Source of the DNA: an uncultured Acidobacteriota bacterium
Lineage (GTDB): Bacteria; Acidobacteriota; Vicinamibacteria; Vicinamibacterales; UBA8438
Direction of reading: 5' to 3'
Assembly (NCBI GenBank): GCA_913043805.1
Contig: CAJWMX010000017.1
Location: 1-15,057 of the forward strand
DNA length: 15,057 nucleotides
The position numbers were made by a program, and so were the translations under genes. Shown here in pieces: positions 6,740-11,837 of the stretch; within the stretch, counting starts at the first letter, position 1; every line of letters begins with the position of its first letter. The notes beneath the pieces are model-generated. The model was not told the origin of the DNA and searched no databases. It saw only the letters and a list, made by a program, of their open reading frames with translations.

Positions 6740-8214
6740 CCGCGCCGAAACGGACCGTCCGATTGCTCGTGCTGGCCGTGGCCGGGCTAGCAGCCTCGGC
6801 GCACGTCGGCACCTCGAACGCCTACTTCGAAGGCGCCGCCGGTCCCTACGGGGTCCGCGTCGTCATCCGCACCCCCGGGGTGATCCCGGGCCTGGCCCAG
6901 ATCTCCGTGCGCATCACCGACGGCGCCGGTGTGGAGCAGGTCACGGTCCGTCCGCTGCGGGCGGACGTGGGGCTGGAAGGGGCCCCACCCCCCGACGTCG
7001 CACGGGCGGTCGAGGGCGACCCCGCCCTGTATGACGCCGAGCTCTGGTTGATGACGCCAGGCTCCTACAGCGTGCACGTCGCGGTCAGCGGCGCCGAAGG
7101 CGCGGGGACCGCGTTCGTCCCGGTGCTCGCCGTGGCCGAACGCCGGCTGCCGATGTCGTTCGGGATGGGGGCCACCTTGATCGGGGCCGGCCTGATCCTG
7201 TTTCTGGGCGCCATCACGATCTTCGGCGCGGCGGTGCGGGAAAGCGTGCTGCCGCCCGGCGACGATCCCGACCGGCGGCAGCGCCTGCGGGCGCGGGTGG
7301 TGATGGGCGTGAGCACGGTCACGCTGGGGCTCCTTCTGTGGGGTGGCTGGACCTGGTGGGACGTGGTCGACGCGGCCTACCGCGAGCGGATGTACCAGCC
7401 GCTCGAGACCTCGACGGCACTGCAGGACCGTGCGTCCGAAGGCGCCACGCTGCGGCTCACGATCGACGACCCGGCCTGGCGGGGGCGCGGATGGAGTCCA
7501 CTGCTGCCAGACCACGGCAAGCTCATGCACATGTTCCTGGTCAAGGACGACGACCTCGGGGCGTTCGCCCACGTGCACCCGGTCCCACATGACGATGGCA
7601 AATCGTTCGATGTGCCGTTCCCCCCGCTTCCGGCCGGCACCTACCGTGTCTACGGCGACATCGTCTTCGAGTCGGGCTTCGCGCAGACGCTGGTGGACGA
7701 AGTGACCGTGCCGAGCACGCCGGCGGCCGAGACGGGCGCCGGGCGCGACCCGGACGACTCGTGGGCCGAGCTGACACCACGTGGCGCCGGGCAACCCATC
7801 TATGAGCTGCCCAGCGGTCGCACGATGCGATGGGAGCGCGAGTCGCTGGGCGCGGTCACCGACGAGGAGACCACCCTGCGATTCACGCTAGCCGAACCCG
7901 ATGGCCGCCCCTCGGCGCTCGAACCATACATGGGCATGCTGAGCCACGCCGCCGTCACCAGGAACGATGGCAGCGTGTTCATCCATCTCCATCCCAGCGG
8001 CAACATCAACATGGCCGCCCAACAGCGATTCGAAGAGGCCGAAGGCACCGGCGGGCCCGCGTCGATGCACGGGATGACGCACGGCGACGGGACGAGCAGC
8101 GTCAGCTTCCCGTTCGTCTTCCCGTCGCCAGGCGCGTACCGCATATTCGTTCAGGTGCGCGTGGATGGTCAGGTCGAGACCGCCGCATTCGACCTCGACG
8201 TACTCGCCTCCTGA
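6736..8214 (+). CDS. PmoB-like periplasmic copper-binding protein with two membrane helices
   Basis: A 492-residue protein starting inside the stop of the previous gene. A signal peptide ends in ASA, predicting cleavage before H23, so the mature N-terminus would be histidine, as in PmoB (H33). An immunoglobulin/cupredoxin-like beta domain (about 35-135) ends with TPGSYSVHVAV, aligned with the PGDWHVH segment of PmoB; the first of its two copper histidines is Ser here and H114 is kept. Two membrane helices (about 142-166 and 188-208) flank a short charged cytoplasmic loop, as in PmoB. The periplasmic C-terminal part holds two similar beta domains rich in His/Met. The first has DHGKLMHMFLV and FAHVHP (H260, H265, H279, H281), the second EPYMGMLSHA and FIHLHPSG (H404, H417, H419) plus MHGMTHG. 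These look like copper sites. It probably partners the preceding protein. Confidence 0.75.
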   Translation: MTAPKRTVRLLVLAVAGLAASAHVGTSNAYFEGAAGPYGVRVVIRTPGVIPGLAQISVRITDGAGVEQVTVRPLRADVGLEGAPPPDVARAVEGDPALYDAELWLMTPGSYSVHVAVSGAEGAGTAFVPVLAVAERRLPMSFGMGATLIGAGLILFLGAITIFGAAVRESVLPPGDDPDRRQRLRARVVMGVSTVTLGLLLWGGWTWWDVVDAAYRERMYQPLETSTALQDRASEGATLRLTIDDPAWRGRGWSPLLPDHGKLMHMFLVKDDDLGAFAHVHPVPHDDGKSFDVPFPPLPAGTYRVYGDIVFESGFAQTLVDEVTVPSTPAAETGAGRDPDDSWAELTPRGAGQPIYELPSGRTMRWERESLGAVTDEETTLRFTLAEPDGRPSALEPYMGMLSHAAVTRNDGSVFIHLHPSGNINMAAQQRFEEAEGTGGPASMHGMTHGDGTSSVSFPFVFPSPGAYRIFVQVRVDGQVETAAFDLDVLAS

Positions 8215-8241
8215 CGTCGACGTCGCCCCGCCCGCCCTGGC

Positions 8242-8250
8242 TGCTATGCT
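8242..8250 (+). promoter_or_regulatory. Putative extended -10 promoter element for the universal stress protein
   Basis: TGC-TATGCT resembles an extended -10 element, 31 bases ahead of the ATG at 8282. It shares the string CTGCTAT with the element before the PmoC-like gene (5520-5526). No -35 is evident in the GC-rich sequence upstream. Confidence 0.28.
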
Positions 8251-8281
8251 GGGTCGAACGTCCGGGAACTGGAGGGAGCCC

Positions 8282-8497
8282 ATGTTCCGACAGGTCTTTC
8301 ATCCGACGGACTTCTCGCCTGTCAGCCAGGGCGCCTTCGCCCACGCGTTGCGCCTGGCGCTTGCCGCGAAGGGCAAGCTGACGGTGTTGCACGTCGCCCC
8401 GGAGGGTGGCAAAGGCGGCGCTGAGTCCGGATTTCCGCACATCCGTCGAACGCTCGCCGCCTGGAACCTCGTATCGCCCGCCTCGGCGTGGTGGTGA
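8282..8497 (+). CDS. Universal stress protein, N-terminal fragment (upstream of frameshift)
   Basis: Starts at ATG with GGAGGG five bases upstream, an excellent ribosome binding site. The first residues (FRQVFHPTDFSPVSQGAFAHAL) are the first strand and helix of a UspA domain, including the ATP-phosphate-side Asp in PTDFS, followed by GKLTVLHVAPEGG. After about AAW (8464) the frame no longer resembles the family and stops at TGA 8495-8497. The family continues in another frame (see next entry), so this is the front part of one broken gene of about 265-270 codons. The gene follows the PmoB-like gene after 67 bases in the same direction. Confidence 0.72.
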   Translation: MFRQVFHPTDFSPVSQGAFAHALRLALAAKGKLTVLHVAPEGGKGGAESGFPHIRRTLAAWNLVSPASAWW

Positions 8498-9084
8498 AAA
8501 AGCAGGCCATCGAGTCGGACGCCCCTTCGGATGCCATCGCCGACTATCTGTCCGGACGCCAGATGGACCTGCTGGTGCTGGCCACCCATCAACGCGGCGG
8601 CCTGGCCGCGCTGACGCACCCTCCGGTCGCGCAGCCGGTGATGCGCGCCACGCAGCTGCCATCCCTGTTCATCCCGCCGGACAACGACGGCTTCGTCAGC
8701 TACTCGGATGGAGTCAGCACCCTGCGTCGAGTGCTCGTACCGGTCGCGGCGGACCCGGAGCCTCAGCTGGCGGTCGACGCGGCGGTCGCCCTGGGGAAGC
8801 AGCTAGGGGCCCGCGACGTCGAGCTGACCCTGCTGTACGTTGGCGAGGAACGCGACATGCCCAAGGTGCATGAGCCGCAGGTCCCGGGCTGGCGCTGCAA
8901 TCGGGTGACGGTCCAGGGGGCGGTGGTCTCGTCGGTCCTGGAAGCCGCCCAGGCCGGCCAATCAGACCTGGTGGTCATGCGCACACGTTGTCCCAAGGGA
9001 TTCCTGGGCACGCTGCGAGGAAGCACGGCGTCGCAGATCATCCGATCGGCCACCTGCCCGGTGCTGGCCATCCCATGCCAGTGA
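8488..9084 (+). CDS. Universal stress protein, C-terminal fragment (downstream of frameshift)
   Basis: The first Usp domain resumes in this frame at about 8461 (LEPRIARLGVVVKK), runs through DLLVLATHQRGGLAAL and ends with LPSLFIPP. A second Usp domain starts at LRRVLVPVAADPEPQ and ends with RGSTASQIIRSATCPVLAIP, the family's C-terminal nucleotide-binding block. So the intact gene encodes a tandem-domain stress protein. GTG 8488 is only the first possible start in this frame and has no ribosome binding site, so I doubt it is used. The frame is closed upstream by TGA at 8422-8424. Either one base is missing, or a short internal piece was deleted near 8458-8475. Tandem Usp proteins bind ATP or AMP and act in stress adaptation. 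The specific role is unknown. Confidence 0.75.
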   Translation: MVVKKQAIESDAPSDAIADYLSGRQMDLLVLATHQRGGLAALTHPPVAQPVMRATQLPSLFIPPDNDGFVSYSDGVSTLRRVLVPVAADPEPQLAVDAAVALGKQLGARDVELTLLYVGEERDMPKVHEPQVPGWRCNRVTVQGAVVSSVLEAAQAGQSDLVVMRTRCPKGFLGTLRGSTASQIIRSATCPVLAIPCQ

Positions 9085-9121
9085 GGCGCTACGAGGGAAC
9101 GAACCTGGTGGGTAAGAAGAA

Positions 9122-9211
9122 TGGCGGTGAGGCAGGGATTCGAACCCTGGGAGGAGTTTCCCCCTCACTGGTTTAGCAAACCAGCGCCTTAAGCCTCTCG
9201 GCCACCTCACC
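9122..9211 (-). tRNA. tRNA-Ser (anticodon GCT)
   Basis: A 90-base tRNA read on the minus strand. The acceptor stem GGTGAGG (9205-9211) pairs with CCTCACC (9126-9132), followed by discriminator G and an encoded CCA (9122-9124). The T arm is CAGGG-TTCGAAT-CCCTG. The anticodon stem-loop CTGGT-TTGCTAA-ACCAG puts anticodon GCT at 9175-9177, reading AGC and AGU codons. A long variable arm (GAGGGGGAAACTCCTC region) confirms the class II serine type. Confidence 0.97.
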
Positions 9212-9224
9212 GGCTGGGACGGGT

Positions 9225-9249
9225 CCGGGCAGACGGCGCGTCCGCCCGG
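9225..9249 (-). terminator. Strong hairpin between the M24 peptidase gene and tRNA-Ser
   Basis: CCGGGC and GCCCGG (9225-9230, 9244-9249) pair around a second stem GACG/CGTC with loop GCG, interrupted by one A:C mismatch. It lies 22 bases after the stop of the peptidase gene on the minus strand. No T-run follows in that direction, so it is not a classical intrinsic terminator. It may protect the mRNA 3' end, or separate the mRNA from the tRNA. Confidence 0.35.
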
Positions 9250-9271
9250 TCACGAGCCCCCTACGATATCA

Positions 9272-10594
9272 CTACCGGATGAGCCACAGCTCGGCCTGAG
9301 GGCCAGACAGATACTCGCCGCCGTCGGCCGCGGTGACCTTCAGATCCTCTTCGCGCATGATCGTGACCGCCTGGTCGTCCCACTCGGAGACGGGGGCAGT
9401 CACGGCGAACTCGAGCGACACCCAGTCACCCTCCTTCAGGGTGATCCGGGCGTGGTCGCCGTATCGCTCCGGCCAGTCGTGGATCGCCCACATTCCCGCG
9501 TCATGCACCCAGTAGCCCTGCACGTGGGAGTAGACCAGCAGATCGATACCTTCGGCCGTGGCGCGCGACTCCGCCGAACGCTTGATCTCGATCCCGGTGC
9601 GCCCCACCTGCATCTCCTCGACGATGATCGCCGCGGCGCGGGTGGACTGGTCGAACGCGTGGGTCAAGCCTGCCGGCGGCGTCGCCTCGCCTGCCCGGAG
9701 CACGTAGGCCATCTTCTGCTGATCGGTGACGATACCCGAGCTGCGCACGCCGAAGTCGACGTGCAGCAGGTCGCCCGGCTCGACCACCGGGTCGGCCGAG
9801 TCGTCGAGGCTTCCGACGCCCCGGCGCTGCAGATCGAGTGACGCGGGAAAGTTAAACTCGTAGCCCCGCCGTTTCCACTCGGCCGTGATCCAGTAGTGCA
9901 CGTCCATCAGGCTGGTCCGGCCCGGGGTGATGACCTCGTTCGACATCGCCCGTTGCAACAGGGCATAGGTGGCGAGGCTCGCCTCGCGCTGCACCTTGTC
10001 CTCGGCCGGCGTGTGGGTCGACGCATAGTCCACCACCAGCGGCTCGGCGGTGGTCAGCCGCTCGGCGTAACCGGCCGGCATCGCATCCAGCAGGTAGTCC
10101 TTGAGCTCGGCCGTCAGGCCGTCGGCCATGCTGATGGTGCGGGACTGGTTGATGGCGATCCGCGCCGGATCGCGCTCGACCAGGTACTCGCGTAGATGAG
10201 GCTTCAGCCCCTCCTCGCCGTAGAGCGTGCGGATCTCGTAGAACGGCGCCAGATGGTCGCTGAGGTGAGTGCCGACCGCGGTGGTTTCCAGCGCCGAGCC
10301 GGAGCCCGCGTCGTAGAAGAGGTAGGCGTTCCGATGCCCGTACCAGCCGGTGATGCCATGACCACCGAAGAGCTCCAGCACCGGGTCGGGCGCGTTCTCC
10401 CGGCTCATAATGATCCAGAGATCGATCTCGTGGCGTCGCATGAGCGGCAGCAGATGCTCCCGCATCTTCTCCGCCTTGAGCGTCCACTCGAGCTCGGTCC
10501 GCTCCCGGACAAGCTCCGGCGTGATCTGCGCCATGATCGGCTGCGTGTAAAGCACGACGACCATCACCCCGGCCGTCATCAAACCCGTTCGCAT
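9272..10594 (-). CDS. Secreted M24-family metallopeptidase (Xaa-Pro aminopeptidase-like)
   Basis: A 440-residue protein with a signal peptide (MRTGLMTAGVMVVVLYTQPIMAQ) and a creatinase/prolidase-type N-terminal domain (about 40-190, with the motif IDLWIIMSREN). The C-terminal 'pita-bread' domain runs from about 195 to 425. The dinuclear metal site is complete: D280 in LLHVDFG, D291 eleven residues later, H357 in SHVQG, E395 in SLEFAV and E415 in REED. The H-x2-G-x3-H pattern (H357, H364) is as in active family members. Such enzymes cleave Xaa-Pro bonds or hydrolyse related amides. The substrate here is not fixed. An exported form fits the use of extracellular peptides. GGGGA seven bases before ATG is the probable binding site. 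The gene lies 79 bases after the sorbosone-dehydrogenase-like gene. Confidence 0.88.
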   Translation of the reverse strand: MRTGLMTAGVMVVVLYTQPIMAQITPELVRERTELEWTLKAEKMREHLLPLMRRHEIDLWIIMSRENAPDPVLELFGGHGITGWYGHRNAYLFYDAGSGSALETTAVGTHLSDHLAPFYEIRTLYGEEGLKPHLREYLVERDPARIAINQSRTISMADGLTAELKDYLLDAMPAGYAERLTTAEPLVVDYASTHTPAEDKVQREASLATYALLQRAMSNEVITPGRTSLMDVHYWITAEWKRRGYEFNFPASLDLQRRGVGSLDDSADPVVEPGDLLHVDFGVRSSGIVTDQQKMAYVLRAGEATPPAGLTHAFDQSTRAAAIIVEEMQVGRTGIEIKRSAESRATAEGIDLLVYSHVQGYWVHDAGMWAIHDWPERYGDHARITLKEGDWVSLEFAVTAPVSEWDDQAVTIMREEDLKVTAADGGEYLSGPQAELWLIR

Positions 10595-10620
10595 TAACTG
10601 ATCCCCGGCCCAGGACGAGC

Positions 10621-10648
10621 GCCTGAAGCCTGTAGCCCGAAGCCTGAC
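10621..10648. repeat. Four tandem degenerate heptamers GCCTGAA
   Basis: The units are GCCTGAA, GCCTGTA, GCCCGAA and GCCTGAC, each within one base of GCCTGAA, in the 79-base gap between two minus-strand genes. It is a short intergenic heptad repeat of unknown role. Confidence 0.6.
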
Positions 10649-10651
10649 GAC

Positions 10652-10674
10652 GGCCGCGAACTCAAGAAGCGGCC
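10652..10674 (-). terminator. Hairpin at the stop codon of the sorbosone dehydrogenase-like gene
   Basis: GGCCGC (10652-10657) pairs with GCGGCC (10669-10674) around an 11-base loop. The stem overlaps the TAG stop of the upstream gene on the minus strand. No T-run follows, so intrinsic termination is uncertain. It may instead stabilise the mRNA end. Confidence 0.3.
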
Positions 10675-11792
10675 TACCCCCCGGAGGTAATCCGATAAAT
10701 CACGTCGGCCGTGTCGTCGGTCACCAGCATCGAACCGTCCGGCAACACCTCGACGTCGACCGGGCGTCCCCACGACGTGTTGTCGGGATCGAGCCACCCC
10801 TCGGCGAAGACCGAGTAATCAGTGACCGTGTTGCCATCGAGCGCCGCCACCGTGATCCGGTAGCCGGTGTGACCCGCTTCCGGGGTCCGGTTCCAGGACC
10901 CGTGCTCGGCGATGAAGATCTTGTTGCGGTAGCGGGCAGGGAACATGTCGCCGGTATAGAACCGCATCCCCAGCGCGCCGACGTGAGGTCCCAGCACCTG
11001 GGCGGGCGGGGTGAACTCGTCGCAACCGCGCCGGTCGCCGAACTCGGGATCGGCGATGTCTCCCTCATGGCAGAACGGGTAACCGAAGTGGAGGCCGAGC
11101 TCCGGCGCATGGTGCAGCGTGTCGCCAGGGGTGTCGTCTCCAAGCCGATCCCTGCCGTTGTTGGTGAACCACAGCTCACCAGTCTCGGGGTGCCAATCGA
11201 ACCCGACCGTGTTCCGCACTCCGTGCGAATACACCTCTGGATTGCCGCCATCGGGATCCATCCGCGTCACCGTCGCGAAACGGATGTCCTCGCCGGTGCG
11301 GTCGCAGATGTTGCACGGCGCGCCCACGGGCACGTAGAGCTTGCCGTCCGGTCCGAACCGGATGAACTTCCAGCCGTGGGCCCGCTCCGACGGAAACTCC
11401 TCGTCGATGACGACCGGCTCGGGCGGGTTCTGCAGCCGACTCTCGATACCGTCGTAGCGCAGCACCTGGTTCACCTCGGCAACGTAGAGCGCGCCGCCGC
11501 GAAAGGCCACACCGTTGGGCATATTCAGCCCGCTGGCGATGGTAATGACCTCATCGGCCTTCTGGTCCTGATCCCGGTCGAGCACGGCATAGACGTTTCC
11601 GGCCTGGCGCGTGCTGACGAACAGGGTGCCATTGGGCGAACGGGCCATGGACCGAGCATTCGGCACGTTCTCGGCATAGACCTCGATCGCAAATCCATCG
11701 GGCAACCGAAGCTTATCGAGGGGAATCTCCTGGGCGAGGGCAAGGTTGCCGCCAAGGACGGCCAGACCGAGGGCAAGGCTGATTCGGAGCAC
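10674..11792 (-). CDS. Secreted PQQ-dependent sugar (sorbosone/glucose) dehydrogenase-like beta-propeller
   Basis: A 372-residue protein with a signal peptide (MLRISLALGLAVLGGNLALAQ). Blades of the soluble glucose/sorbosone dehydrogenase propeller are visible as repeated patterns: LPDGFAIEVYAENVPNARSMA, GLNMPNGVAFRGGALYVAE, RFGPDGKLYVPVGAPCN, YSHGVRNTVGFDWHPETGELWFT, AEHGSWNR and VDVEVLPDGSMLVTDD. HGVRN and HGSWNR recall the cofactor- and substrate-facing loops of PQQ-type enzymes, and there are four cysteines (PCNIC, FCHEG, GC). Family members oxidise sugars in the periplasm and pass electrons to the respiratory chain, but many homologues have no proven activity. GTG is chosen as start because GGAGG lies seven bases upstream and the signal peptide begins there. 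The gene follows the DUF5916-type gene after 45 bases. Confidence 0.85.
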   Translation of the reverse strand: MLRISLALGLAVLGGNLALAQEIPLDKLRLPDGFAIEVYAENVPNARSMARSPNGTLFVSTRQAGNVYAVLDRDQDQKADEVITIASGLNMPNGVAFRGGALYVAEVNQVLRYDGIESRLQNPPEPVVIDEEFPSERAHGWKFIRFGPDGKLYVPVGAPCNICDRTGEDIRFATVTRMDPDGGNPEVYSHGVRNTVGFDWHPETGELWFTNNGRDRLGDDTPGDTLHHAPELGLHFGYPFCHEGDIADPEFGDRRGCDEFTPPAQVLGPHVGALGMRFYTGDMFPARYRNKIFIAEHGSWNRTPEAGHTGYRITVAALDGNTVTDYSVFAEGWLDPDNTSWGRPVDVEVLPDGSMLVTDDTADVIYRITSGG

Positions 11793-11837
11793 AGGGACAC
11801 CTCCAATGCGAAGTAGGCAGGAGAAGGATGCTGGGAG

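Noticed and set aside
6787..7794. 335-residue open frame on the minus strand
   Set aside because: Antisense to the PmoB-like gene, with no recognisable motif and no ribosome binding site.
5558..8214. Calling the pair a true methane or ammonia monooxygenase
   Set aside because: No A subunit, one CuB histidine replaced, and overall divergence. The motifs support relation to PmoC and PmoB, not the reaction.
8406..8873. 155-residue open frame covering the Usp frameshift
   Set aside because: Arg/Gly/Pro-rich and unlike any Usp part; the real protein is in the other two plus-strand frames.
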